This document shows positions 25,621 through 33,755 of a stretch of DNA of 47,184 nucleotides, piece by piece. Each line of letters opens with the position of its first letter. The stretch's first letter is position 1. A program made the translations under genes and the position numbers. The notes below the pieces were generated by a model. The model did not search any database and was not told the origin of the DNA. It saw only the letters and a program-made list of their open reading frames with translations. This DNA is from CAYWRZ01 sp964460845 (GTDB taxonomy: Bacteria; Bacteroidota; Bacteroidia; Flavobacteriales_D; UBA2798), in the NCBI GenBank assembly GCA_964460845.1, contig CAYWRZ010000020.1, positions 1 to 47,184 on the forward strand. The letters are read 5' to 3'.

Positions 25621-26997
25621 TCAGGATTTAAGCTTAGGATCGAGGGCATCACGGAGCCCCTCGCCTATCAGGTTATATACCGTAATGGTAATGAAAATAG
25701 CCAGTCCGGGGAAAACGATCATCCACCAGGCTTCGGGTTCGATACGTCCTACGTTCAACATAGAACCCCAGGTCACCGTTTCGTCAGGCACCCCGATTTG
25801 TAAAAAGGATAAGCCGCTTTCGATAAGAATAGCCGAGGCGATACCGAAAGCCACCGACACAAATACCGGCGCCAAAGAATTGGGCAAGGCATGGCGAAAA
25901 ATAATTCTCCGGTTGCTATAGCCCATCGTGCGCGCCGCAGCGATATAATCCATTTCGCGCACACGCAACAGTTCGGCACGGGTAAAACGGGCTATCTCCG
26001 ACCAGGAAGTCAAGCCGATGATCACCATCACCATCCAAAGACTACGCTCTTCGATCACCGCCGATACCGAAATGATCAGCAGCAAACGGGGCAGCGAATT
26101 AAAAATTTCTATTCCGCGCGACACCAGCGAATCGACCGGAATACGCATTCTTTTGGCCAAAAATCCTTTTTCCAATAAGCGGCCGAGCTGAGAAAAGAAA
26201 AAAGGAACCGCGATCAGAATCAGCATACCGAATATAAACTCACCTATACCTGCCGCAAAGCTTTGCTCAAAACCTTCTGTCACGGCATAACCACGGGCTA
26301 CAAATCCATAAAAATACCCCAGCACAATTCCGGGCAGCAACAGCCAAAGACGAATACGGGAGGTGTATAAGCCGTAGTCGCCGAAATAACCGGCCAAAGC
26401 ACCGAGCAGCACGCCAATTAAAGTAGAGATACCCATTGATACGAGCCCTACAAGCAACGCAATTTTAGCCCCGTGAATCAATCCCGCCAACACATCACGC
26501 CCCAACAGATCTGTGCCTAACCAATGCTTGAAATGCCCCTTCGCTTCGACCACCTCCCCTTCTGCATTGCGAAAATATTGCACATCGCCGGGAGCCGCAA
26601 AATCGCGGTTGTATATATCAGGTCGGGAAGGCGAATACGGAACAGGTGCCCACACCACACTTTCGAGCGGAAGCTGCCTCCAGTCGGTAATATCGAACTG
26701 AATTTTCTCCCATGTACCTGAGACAGGATTCAGTGTAGAATCAATCCCCGGATTTTCGATAAAACGGCTGAAGAGCCAATGACTGTGCAGGGCCGGATAA
26801 AACGTTTTACCACGATATTTCGCATACAGCGGCTGATCATTTGCCAAAAAAGAAGCGAACAAGGCCACAAATACCAGGAAACCCACCATGTAAAGCGAAA
26901 CCAATGCGGCTTTGCGACGGCGAAATTGCAGCCAGGCGTAACGGCGAAAAGAAAAAGCACGTTCAGAATGAGGCAGGACCGTTTTTCTTTTACGCAT
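25621..26997 (-). CDS. Peptide ABC transporter permease (DppC/YejE type), long form
   Basis: 458 residues against about 300 for E. coli DppC. After the first membrane helix (ALVSLYMVGFLVFVALFASFLA) there is a periplasmic insertion of roughly 110 residues (LYAKYRGKTFYPALHSHWLFSRF to AKGHFKHW) before the family's WLGTDLLGRDVLAGLIHGAKIAL. A second expansion follows the third helix region (YGFVARGYAVTEGFEQ). The coupling loop MDYIAAARTMGYSNRRIIFRHALPNSLAPV with the EAA-like motif contacts the ATPase. The insertions recall YejE-type permeases of the microcin C/peptide importer group. It follows the DppB-type gene by 3 bases. Confidence 0.9.
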   Translation of the reverse strand: MRKRKTVLPHSERAFSFRRYAWLQFRRRKAALVSLYMVGFLVFVALFASFLANDQPLYAKYRGKTFYPALHSHWLFSRFIENPGIDSTLNPVSGTWEKIQFDITDWRQLPLESVVWAPVPYSPSRPDIYNRDFAAPGDVQYFRNAEGEVVEAKGHFKHWLGTDLLGRDVLAGLIHGAKIALLVGLVSMGISTLIGVLLGALAGYFGDYGLYTSRIRLWLLLPGIVLGYFYGFVARGYAVTEGFEQSFAAGIGEFIFGMLILIAVPFFFSQLGRLLEKGFLAKRMRIPVDSLVSRGIEIFNSLPRLLLIISVSAVIEERSLWMVMVIIGLTSWSEIARFTRAELLRVREMDYIAAARTMGYSNRRIIFRHALPNSLAPVFVSVAFGIASAILIESGLSFLQIGVPDETVTWGSMLNVGRIEPEAWWMIVFPGLAIFITITVYNLIGEGLRDALDPKLKS

Positions 26998-27000
26998 CGT

Positions 27001-28473
27001 TCACTTTTTAGTATAAGAAATACGCGGATCAACCCACGCATACAGTATATCGGCCACCAGATATCCCACCATTGTTAACAGTCCGGCGAGGGTAAAAATA
27101 GCTACTATCGAAGGGTAGTCGTAAGTATGAATCGCTTCGTAGCTTGCCAGTCCCATACCGGGGTAGGTAAAAATCGTTTCGACAATTACCGAGCCTCCCA
27201 CTGCCATGGGAAAAATATTGACAAACACGGTAATCACCGGAAGCAGCGAGTTGCGAAACGCATGGCGCCACACTACTACCCTTTCGGAAAGCCCTTTGGC
27301 ACGTGCCGTACGGATGTAATCCTGACTGAGCGATTCGAGCATACTCGTACGCATAATACGGCTGATAAAAGCAAACATGCTGTAAGTGTATGTAACCAAG
27401 GGCAAAACCATATATGGCCATTCGTGCCACCAGCGTTTGTAAAAAGGCCAGTTGGGATCGTACTTAGCCGGATTCATGTATCCTGCCTCGGGAAACCACA
27501 CCAGATAATCGGGGTTGGCAAAAAAGAACAACAGCATCATCCCTACAAAAAACGAAGGCAAGGAATACAGCATGAACAACATCAGCGAAGCGGAACGATC
27601 GAAAAGCGAATTTTTGCGATACGCGCTGTACACCCCGAGCGGAATGCTCACCAAATAGGCCAGCAGCACCGAAATAAAGATCAGACGAATAGACAAGAGA
27701 AACTTCGGCCATATCTTTTCGACCACGGGTTTCTGATCCGTGTACGAATAACCGAAATCGCCCTTGATAAGGTTGACCAGCCAGCGGTGATACTGATTGT
27801 CGGTGCCGTACCACGATACAGCAGGTATATAGCGTTTCCAGGTTTGGGCTTCGGTTTGCAGCTTTTCAAATGCTGAATTTACGCGCGTAAAAGCCTCGCG
27901 TTGCTGCTCAAACACCGGGAACTCGTAAATCCGCTGTAGCGAATCGAGCCTTGCCCGGATAAGGGTTTGGCGGGGCGTTTCGAGCAGGATTACCCACAAA
28001 TTAAGCGCCTGTGCATGGTGTTCATAAAGTTGTGAAGCTGGCTGCGAAGAGTCGCCGATACTCTGCAAATACGTATGTACCGAATCGGGGTTAAAAGCCT
28101 GTTGGGTGACGAGCGCATGTTGCAAAGCATGGTAATAGCTCGATACGGCCTGCCAGTTGCCATAATGAGCAGTAAGTCGATCGAGCGAAAGCCTTTGTCT
28201 GCGCGAACTGACCCGGTACAGCGTATCGGAATCGGCGGCGGTACGCAGACTGAAATAAAACAAAGGCTTATCGAGTCCAAGCTCGCGGCGTATAGAATCT
28301 TTTTTGGCGGCCGACACTGCCGTAGCGATACTACCTCCCTGAGGATTACCCGCCTGGTAAAAAATCTCGACCGGGTCGCCGGGCGATTTTACGCTTATCA
28401 CAAACGCCATGAAGGATATCACCAGCAAAGTGGGGATAAACAACAGCAGACGGCGAAGGATATAGCGGCTCAT
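27001..28473 (-). CDS. Peptide ABC transporter permease (DppB/YejB type), long form
   Basis: 490 residues against about 320-340 for E. coli DppB. The start YILRRLLLFIPTLLVISFMAFVI and SPGDPVE, RRELGLDKPL are standard; about 145 extra residues (RVSSRRQRLSLDRLTAHYGNW to RYIPAVSWYG) then precede the usual NLIKGDFGYSYTDQKPV, so the large loop after the first helix is expanded and faces the periplasm. The C-terminal half has the coupling motif QDYIRTARAKGLSERVVVWRHAFRNSLLPV. The ATG overlaps the stop of the binding-protein gene by four bases. No ATPase gene lies in the operon. Confidence 0.9.
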   Translation of the reverse strand: MSRYILRRLLLFIPTLLVISFMAFVISVKSPGDPVEIFYQAGNPQGGSIATAVSAAKKDSIRRELGLDKPLFYFSLRTAADSDTLYRVSSRRQRLSLDRLTAHYGNWQAVSSYYHALQHALVTQQAFNPDSVHTYLQSIGDSSQPASQLYEHHAQALNLWVILLETPRQTLIRARLDSLQRIYEFPVFEQQREAFTRVNSAFEKLQTEAQTWKRYIPAVSWYGTDNQYHRWLVNLIKGDFGYSYTDQKPVVEKIWPKFLLSIRLIFISVLLAYLVSIPLGVYSAYRKNSLFDRSASLMLFMLYSLPSFFVGMMLLFFFANPDYLVWFPEAGYMNPAKYDPNWPFYKRWWHEWPYMVLPLVTYTYSMFAFISRIMRTSMLESLSQDYIRTARAKGLSERVVVWRHAFRNSLLPVITVFVNIFPMAVGGSVIVETIFTYPGMGLASYEAIHTYDYPSIVAIFTLAGLLTMVGYLVADILYAWVDPRISYTKK

Positions 28474-30251
28474 TGTACGATATCGGGGGTAGTAGATTTG
28501 ACCGAAGTGCCCGGCAGTAAGCGGAATGCGTTCACAGCCATTTGCGGACGTTCGCTGTACATTCCGGCCTCAAAACGCCGGTGTATCGCCACACGTGCCT
28601 GCGGCGAGAACAGAAAAATGTAAGGTTGATCGTCGTAAATACGCTGTTGCAATTGTTTCACTTTCAGAAAATAAAGCGAATCATTGACCTCACGGTTAAT
28701 AGCGGCAATCAGCGAATCGCTCGAAGCATCGCCGAAACCACAGAAATTAGCGCCGCCATTGGCCCATTGCCCGGTGTGCCAAAGCTGAGACGGATCTTCG
28801 TACAAAGCCGAACTCTGCCAGGCTCCCATCAATGCGTCGAAATCGTGGGTGTAGGCTTTCTCGTAAAAGAGCGCAAAATCGAGGGGATTGGGAATTACTT
28901 CTATCCCGGCTTTATACATTTCTTCCTTTATCATCAGCACAATTTCGCGCGAAGGTGAAGCTTCGGACATATAATTGAGCTTAAAGCTGAACCGTACTTT
29001 TTCACCGCCGAGCCATTTATCGCGGATATGATCGCCATCGGAGTCCTTCCACCCTGCCTCATCGAGCAGACGTCGTGCTTCTTCGGGATCGAAGGGTATA
29101 GGTGCAAGCCCCTGGTGGTATTCCGCTTTGAGTGGCGACAGGAAGCTGGTTTGTCGCAAAGCCTTGTCTTTGTAAAGCACTTTCACAATATCATCGACCG
29201 GTACAAGGTAAGCCATGGCACGTCGCACCTTGCGATCCGTAAAAAGCGGTTTGTGCTGTTGCCCGTCGGGGCGGGTATTGAGTCCGATGTAATTATACCC
29301 GTACTGGTTTACAAAAGCGGACTGATAACGTGCATTAAAATAATCGTGTTGCTGCAATTTGAGCAGGCGGGTTAATCCGAGGCGACTTACCGCATCGATA
29401 TTTTCGTTACGCAGCGCATAATAAAGTGCCGATTCATCACGGATAATCCGAAAAATTATCTTATCGGGGTGATTTTGCAGAATGAGTGCCGTATCGGCAT
29501 CGCCCCACCAGTGGGTTTTCTTTTCGAGGACAATGTAGCTATCGTCCACCCAGGTAGTAATCCGGTAAGGGCCGAGTCCGGGCATATTCTCGACCTTACG
29601 GGCCATTTCGGGGGCGTTAAAGCGGTCGAACCATGCGCGCAGGGCATCGGAAGGCTTAAAAGAGGGATCGTAACATTCCTCGAACGTATGGGTACGCAGC
29701 AGGTATTCCGGATCCCAGTAGTTTTCCTGCAAGAGGTACACCTCCGACAGCACTTCAGCGTTGGCCCTCCCTGGCGTATGCGTAACCAGCGTAAAACGCA
29801 GCGGGTCGAGCGGGTCGGCTTCGATAGCCTTGATAACCGAGGTGAAATTAGGCTTTATACGCATATTGCGGGTAAGCGGCGAAAGCACCAGTTTGGTAGA
29901 AAAAACCACATCGCTTGCGGTAAGCGGGGTGCCGTCGTCCCAACGCACGTCGTCGCGCAGCGAGTATGTGTAGCGGGTAGCTTCTTCGTTCACTTCGGGC
30001 AGTGCCCGCACCAGCACCGGGCTTATTTTCAGGGTTCGAAGATCAATTTTGACGGGTGTTTTGTGAATGTATTCGAACACAAAGTGCCGAAAAGCGGAAA
30101 TATCGTTGGTGATATGGAGTCCGTTGGGGTTACCGGCCAGGTGCACGATGGCCGTATTTTCGGACAGGTCTCGTTTTTCGACGCAGGAAGAGAGACAAAG
30201 CACCAGCAGCGATAAGTTGAAAGAAATAAGATGCCGGTAGCTTTGTTTCAT
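28470..30251 (-). CDS. Peptide-binding lipoprotein of an ABC importer (SBP family 5)
   Basis: 593 residues from the ATG at 30251, which opens a lipoprotein signal (MKQSYRHLISFNLSLLVLCLSSC, Cys23); the in-frame start at 30392 runs back into the tRNA region and is rejected. The body is SBP_bac_5: YTYSLRDDVRWDDGTPLTASDVVFS, the RKVRRAMAYLV motif, EARRLLDEAGWKDSDGDHIRDKW. It should deliver oligopeptides to the two long permeases downstream. Operon order: binding protein, DppB-type, DppC-type, with a 4-base overlap then a 3-base gap. The DPP-IV-type peptidase beyond could feed it. Confidence 0.92.
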   Translation of the reverse strand: MKQSYRHLISFNLSLLVLCLSSCVEKRDLSENTAIVHLAGNPNGLHITNDISAFRHFVFEYIHKTPVKIDLRTLKISPVLVRALPEVNEEATRYTYSLRDDVRWDDGTPLTASDVVFSTKLVLSPLTRNMRIKPNFTSVIKAIEADPLDPLRFTLVTHTPGRANAEVLSEVYLLQENYWDPEYLLRTHTFEECYDPSFKPSDALRAWFDRFNAPEMARKVENMPGLGPYRITTWVDDSYIVLEKKTHWWGDADTALILQNHPDKIIFRIIRDESALYYALRNENIDAVSRLGLTRLLKLQQHDYFNARYQSAFVNQYGYNYIGLNTRPDGQQHKPLFTDRKVRRAMAYLVPVDDIVKVLYKDKALRQTSFLSPLKAEYHQGLAPIPFDPEEARRLLDEAGWKDSDGDHIRDKWLGGEKVRFSFKLNYMSEASPSREIVLMIKEEMYKAGIEVIPNPLDFALFYEKAYTHDFDALMGAWQSSALYEDPSQLWHTGQWANGGANFCGFGDASSDSLIAAINREVNDSLYFLKVKQLQQRIYDDQPYIFLFSPQARVAIHRRFEAGMYSERPQMAVNAFRLLPGTSVKSTTPDIVQ

Positions 30252-30256
30252 ACAAA

Positions 30257-30264
30257 CAAATATA
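30257..30264 (-). promoter_or_regulatory. Possible promoter -7 box TATATTTG of the peptide-import operon
   Basis: TATATTTG on the minus strand fits TAnnTTTG and ends only five bases before the ATG at 30251, which would make the mRNA leaderless. No TTTG box 19 bases upstream. Confidence 0.35.
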
Positions 30265-30332
30265 AAATTCCGCCGCTGTTTTGCTTCTGTTTCACGTGCA
30301 AAAAAGAGCCGGAGTAGCTTTCTGTAAAATTG

Positions 30333-30363
30333 TTTGGCAAAGACGGACGAATTATTAACTTTG
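30333..30363 (+). promoter_or_regulatory. Bacteroidota promoter of tRNA-Ser
   Basis: TTTG (30333-30336), 19 bases, TAACTTTG (30356-30363): a full match to TTTG-N19-TAnnTTTG. The mature tRNA begins 33 bases downstream, as expected for a tRNA precursor with a short leader. Confidence 0.78.
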
Positions 30364-30395
30364 CAGCTCGTTTTTGCAGGAACTCCCTGCACATT

Positions 30396-30485
<90 letters not shown>

Positions 30486-30496
30486 GTTTGAATGAT

Positions 30497-30520
30497 AACC
30501 CCGCTGTTGCGGGGTTTTTT
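30497..30520 (+). terminator. Intrinsic terminator after tRNA-Ser
   Basis: Perfect 8-bp stem AACCCCGC (30497-30504) with GCGGGGTT (30509-30516), loop TGTT, then a T run. Confidence 0.9.
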
Positions 30521-30924
30521 GTTGGATGCTGGCGCGAAAACTTGTTTTTTAGCGCCGGGCAGGAAACAAAATAAACCGTAAGGTTATCGTTCAAACTGAA
30601 GCCTCCCCTTTCAGGGATCATTCGCCGAAGGCGGATAATCCATTTCTTTTTCCAGAAATTCTATTTTTCAAGCGGCGATGAAATAAAAATGATGCGGCTG
30701 CGAAGCGGCCGTGGCAAACCATCCTTTGGGAATTAGCCGCCGAAGGCGGGTAATCCTTGTCCCGTTTTTATCTTAACTCAAAAACAGGAAGCGCTACCCG
30801 GTGGTCGTATTATTTTAGTATTCTTGTTATATACAAAGGCAACTGGTATTCAGCACATTTGTGTAGCTTCATGGAATATATAAGCGCGTTAGCAGCAATT
30901 TTAAGGGAACATATAACCCAACTT
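30521..30924. other. Gene-free boundary region with duplicated repeat elements
   Basis: About 400 bases between the tRNA terminator and the first accessory gene. It contains two related GCCGAAGGCGGrTAATCC units (about 30624-30641 and 30737-30755) and then the first copy of the 170-base repeat described separately. An in-frame start at 30757 lies inside the repeat and is not taken as a gene start. Confidence 0.6.
30735..30905 (+). repeat. Direct repeat, copy 1 of about 170 bases
   Basis: Homologous, in the same orientation, to 38780-38945. Both copies run from AGCC.CC.AAGGCGGGTAATCCT through an identical 28-base core (30804-30831) to a GAATATA/ATATAA..CG.GTTAG end just before a gene start. 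The GTTAG ending resembles the 3' boundary of the palindromic spacers of this region. Confidence 0.85.
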
Positions 30925-31533
30925 ATGAAAACTACAGAATCGACTGAAACAAGACCATATGAAAAAAGACTTTACAACTTGTGGCGTTCAAAGCTTAATG
31001 ATTCTGTTGATTTTCCCTTAGACTGGGAAGAATTTATTGTTCCATTGAGAAAGCAAATTAATTATGAAGGTGTTTTAACAGAAATAGAAAAACAAGTTTT
31101 ATGGCAATCTGGAACAGCATTTAAAATAGGCTGTACCTTAGTTGAAGATAAAAAAATTAATGGAAATAACTTGCCTGAACTTGCTATTGAAACAAGTGGA
31201 CTTCAGTTGATTATTTATGGAACATTTTTACAATTAAAGGAATGGGTAAATAAAATACAAGGAGAAAATAAACAATTGCATTTATTAGGGAAAATCAAAA
31301 AATATATTAAAGATGATTCAACTTTAAATAAATTTAGAAATGCTATCGCTCATTCAGGTGACGATGGAAATAATACTTTCTTCATATTTTCAAATGATCA
31401 AACAATCAAAATCAGAACTAAACAAACAATTACACAAATTGATGTAAGTGTATATACTGTTTTATTTGCATCACTATTATTATGGATAGTATTTTCAGAA
31501 TGGGCTTATAATAAAATAACACCAACAAATTAA
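30925..31533 (+). CDS. HEPN-like protein, candidate RNase
   Basis: 202 residues from the ATG at 30925. An in-frame start at 30757 reads through the upstream repeat and is rejected. The protein is mostly helical; residues 135-145 (LNKFRNAIAHSG) contain Arg138-X4-His143, the Rx4-6H signature of HEPN domains, whose members are often RNases in toxin-antitoxin, abortive-infection and CRISPR systems. A C-terminal hydrophobic stretch (VSVYTVLFASLLLWIVFSEWAY) could be a membrane helix or a buried strand. No nucleotidyltransferase partner lies next to it. The HEPN call is from the motif and helical context only. First gene of the same-strand array. Confidence 0.6.
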   Translation: MKTTESTETRPYEKRLYNLWRSKLNDSVDFPLDWEEFIVPLRKQINYEGVLTEIEKQVLWQSGTAFKIGCTLVEDKKINGNNLPELAIETSGLQLIIYGTFLQLKEWVNKIQGENKQLHLLGKIKKYIKDDSTLNKFRNAIAHSGDDGNNTFFIFSNDQTIKIRTKQTITQIDVSVYTVLFASLLLWIVFSEWAYNKITPTN

Positions 31534-31543
31534 AAACAACTGG

Positions 31544-31668
31544 CAACAGGGGGGGGACAAAATGGCGGTTTCTAGTTATTTTCGTAATACTAAAAACATT
31601 CTACAAAGCTTGAAACATTCGAATCCTAATCCGCCACTTCGCCAAGCGTCAAAACGTAACGGTAATCG
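31544..31668 (+). repeat. Palindromic spacer 1 (attC-like)
   Basis: Opens with GGCAACA 11 bases after the preceding stop and closes with AACGTAACGGTAAT. TGGCGG (31563-31568) pairs with CCGCCA (31631-31636). It contains a run of eight G. The open frame of the next gene reads back through it, giving a false start at 31562. Confidence 0.6.
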
Positions 31669-31675
31669 TAAAAAA

Positions 31676-32128
31676 ATGACGGAAATCGTAAAATCAACCC
31701 CAGAAGACCACGAGATTTTGACCGAGATCACTAAAAAGTCAAAAGCTTATTGGGGTTATTCTGAGGAGCAAATGGAAAATTGGTCAGAACTGTTGACGAT
31801 AACAAAAAACTACATTGAACTGAATAATGTTTACAACTTATTAGTTAACCATTTAGTTGTTGGATACTACTCATACATTTATTTGAATGAGAAAGAGGTA
31901 AAACTCGACAACTTATTTATTTTGCCAACTTATATTGGAAATGGTTTTGGGAAACTTCTAATGAATGATTTTCTAAATAGGATTAAAAATTCTGAGAAAA
32001 ATAAAATAATATTAGATGCTGACCCAAACGCAGAAAAGTTTTACGAATATTTTGGATTTAGTAAAATCGGACAACTTGAAACCGCCATTAAAAATAGATA
32101 TTTACCCGTTATGGAACTAAAAATATAA
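31676..32128 (+). CDS. GNAT-family N-acetyltransferase
   Basis: 150 residues from the ATG at 31676 (MTEIVKSTPEDHEILTEITKKSKAYWGYSEEQM). The upstream in-frame ATG at 31562 lies inside a palindromic spacer, so it is rejected. The acetyl-CoA site is LDNLFILPTYIGNGFGKLLMNDFL, with the Q/R-x-x-G-x-G/A-like loop IGNGFGK, followed by the C-terminal strand FYEYFGFSKIG. The opening AKYWGYSEE resembles GNATs common in gene cassettes. Acceptor unknown. The next gene starts 17 bases on with no spacer between, so the two probably move as one cassette. Confidence 0.88.
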   Translation: MTEIVKSTPEDHEILTEITKKSKAYWGYSEEQMENWSELLTITKNYIELNNVYNLLVNHLVVGYYSYIYLNEKEVKLDNLFILPTYIGNGFGKLLMNDFLNRIKNSEKNKIILDADPNAEKFYEYFGFSKIGQLETAIKNRYLPVMELKI

Positions 32129-32145
32129 AAGACAAAAACAACTAA

Positions 32146-32718
32146 ATGACAAATCAGCCTGACTTCGAAATAACCTCCAGGAGACAAATTTCAAAAGAAT
32201 TTATCGACAGAAACATTTTGACCTTTAATCAAGCTGCTTTATTTGTTAAACAGCTTGCTTATGGACGAAACGCCGACAAAAACAACCTGGCTTCTCTATT
32301 TGATGACAACTGCGGAACCTGTAGCACGAAACACGCGCTGCTCAAACAACTTGCAGACGAAAATAACTTCGAAAAAGTTAAACTCATCGTTGGACTTTTT
32401 AAAATGAACAAGAATAATACACCTGAAATTTCTGCGACACTCCTGCAAAACAATTTAGAATATATACCTGAAGCACATTGTTACTTAAAATATGAAGACC
32501 AAATTCTCGACCTGACAAAAATAAATTCTGAGCCGACAGATTTCTTGGACGATCTAATTGAAGAAATCGAAATTTCACCCGAACAAATCACCGACTATAA
32601 GGTAAACTATCACAAAAATTATCTTGTAACCTGGCTCAAGCACAAACAAATAAACTTAGGACTCAACGACATTTGGAAAATTAGAGAGCAATGTATTCAG
32701 GACATAGCGAATCATTGA
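32146..32718 (+). CDS. Transglutaminase-like cysteine-protease-fold protein
   Basis: 190 residues, no signal peptide. NCGTCSTKHALLKQLA puts Cys59 at the N-terminus of a helix, His111 lies in IPEAHCYLKY and Asp122 in ILDLT, the order and spacing of the Cys-His-Asp triad of transglutaminase-like proteins. Such domains cleave or cross-link peptides; some act as toxins or modification enzymes. I do not recognise a named subfamily. It shares a spacer-free cassette with the GNAT gene upstream, and a palindromic spacer begins 21 bases after its stop. Confidence 0.6.
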   Translation: MTNQPDFEITSRRQISKEFIDRNILTFNQAALFVKQLAYGRNADKNNLASLFDDNCGTCSTKHALLKQLADENNFEKVKLIVGLFKMNKNNTPEISATLLQNNLEYIPEAHCYLKYEDQILDLTKINSEPTDFLDDLIEEIEISPEQITDYKVNYHKNYLVTWLKHKQINLGLNDIWKIREQCIQDIANH

Positions 32719-32738
32719 GAAGAAGAACAACAACTACT

Positions 32739-32880
32739 GCTAACAAGGGGTTTACGCCCTGCCGGCAGATAGGTCAAGCGAGCTGACGTACAATCCCGAA
32801 ACCATTATAGGCAGATGTAGAATGACTGTAGCTAATGAGATAAGAGGCATTTTTTCAGTTGGGACGATCTGCCTATAACC
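32739..32880 (+). repeat. Palindromic spacer 2, with a 12-bp perfect inverted repeat
   Basis: Begins GCTAACAAGGGG and contains CATTATAGGC. TTATAGGCAGAT (32805-32816) and ATCTGCCTATAA (32867-32878) are a perfect 12-bp inverted repeat around 50 bases. It can be read as two spacer boundaries facing each other around a gene-less mini-cassette. Confidence 0.65.
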
Positions 32881-32920
32881 CCACTCCTCCTCCGACACTG
32901 CTTCCCATAAAAGTAATTGC

Positions 32921-32928
32921 TAAATTTG
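32921..32928 (+). promoter_or_regulatory. Possible promoter -7 box TAAATTTG
   Basis: TAAATTTG fits TAnnTTTG, 62 bases before the ATG at 32990. No upstream TTTG box in place, so tentative. Confidence 0.3.
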
Positions 32929-32989
32929 AGCGTACAGAATCCGATTGCACGGTAATCTCCCTACAACCAAAGCAAAAAAACGGCACCCC

Positions 32990-33697
32990 ATGAAAATCCC
33001 GACCCTACACGGATATATCGACAGGAGGATTTTAATCAATTTCAGGGCCGACCCCAACACGGTAGAGAAAATCATCCCCTCCCCTTTCAGACCCAAAATT
33101 TATAAAAACAAAGCCATCGTGGGCATTTGCCTGATAAGGCTAAAACACATTAAACCCAAAGGATTTCCCGACTTTATGGGCATAAGCTCCGAAAACAGCG
33201 CACATAGAATTGCCGTAGAATGGGAAGAAAACGGAGAAACAAAATCAGGCGTTTACATTCCGCGCAGGGATACTTCACATAAACTAAACGCGCTGGCAGG
33301 CGGACGAATATTTCCGGGTAAACATTATTACGCAAAATTCAACGTACAGGAAAATAACGGAAATTATCATATCCACTTTAAAAGCTCGGACGATACCGAA
33401 ATTTTAATTGAAGCCTCAGAAACAGAGGCCTTTAACAATAACTCCATTTTTGAAACACTCGCTTACGCTTCCGACTTTTTTGAAAATGGCGACCTTGGTT
33501 ATTCGCCCCACAAAAAGAAATTTGACGGACTTCGGTTAAAAGCCTATAAATGGGAAGTCAGGCCACTTAAGGTTTCAAAAGTGAAATCAAGTTTTTTTGA
33601 AAACGAAGAAATTTTTCCAAAAGGTTCGGTTATATTTGATAACGCACTCTTAATGACCGATATCGAACACGAGTGGAAAAGCGAAAAAAACAAATAA
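32990..33697 (+). CDS. DUF2071-family protein (YqjF-like)
   Basis: 235 residues from the ATG at 32990; the in-frame TTG at 32945 is not supported. The N-terminal ILINFRADPNTVEKIIPSPFRPKIYKNKAIVGICLIRLK, then VYIPRRDTSHKLNALAGGRIFPG and the C-terminal LKAYKWEVRPLKVSKVKSSFF fit DUF2071, a family with an acetoacetate-decarboxylase-like fold and no known activity. It is less AT-rich than its neighbours, suggesting a different origin. The serine hydrolase follows by 58 bases with no spacer. Confidence 0.78.
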   Translation: MKIPTLHGYIDRRILINFRADPNTVEKIIPSPFRPKIYKNKAIVGICLIRLKHIKPKGFPDFMGISSENSAHRIAVEWEENGETKSGVYIPRRDTSHKLNALAGGRIFPGKHYYAKFNVQENNGNYHIHFKSSDDTEILIEASETEAFNNNSIFETLAYASDFFENGDLGYSPHKKKFDGLRLKAYKWEVRPLKVSKVKSSFFENEEIFPKGSVIFDNALLMTDIEHEWKSEKNK

Positions 33698-33755
33698 TTC
33701 CCGGTCTGTCACCGTTTTCGCCAAATACCCAAATCCTTATCTGTAATTCATTCAC

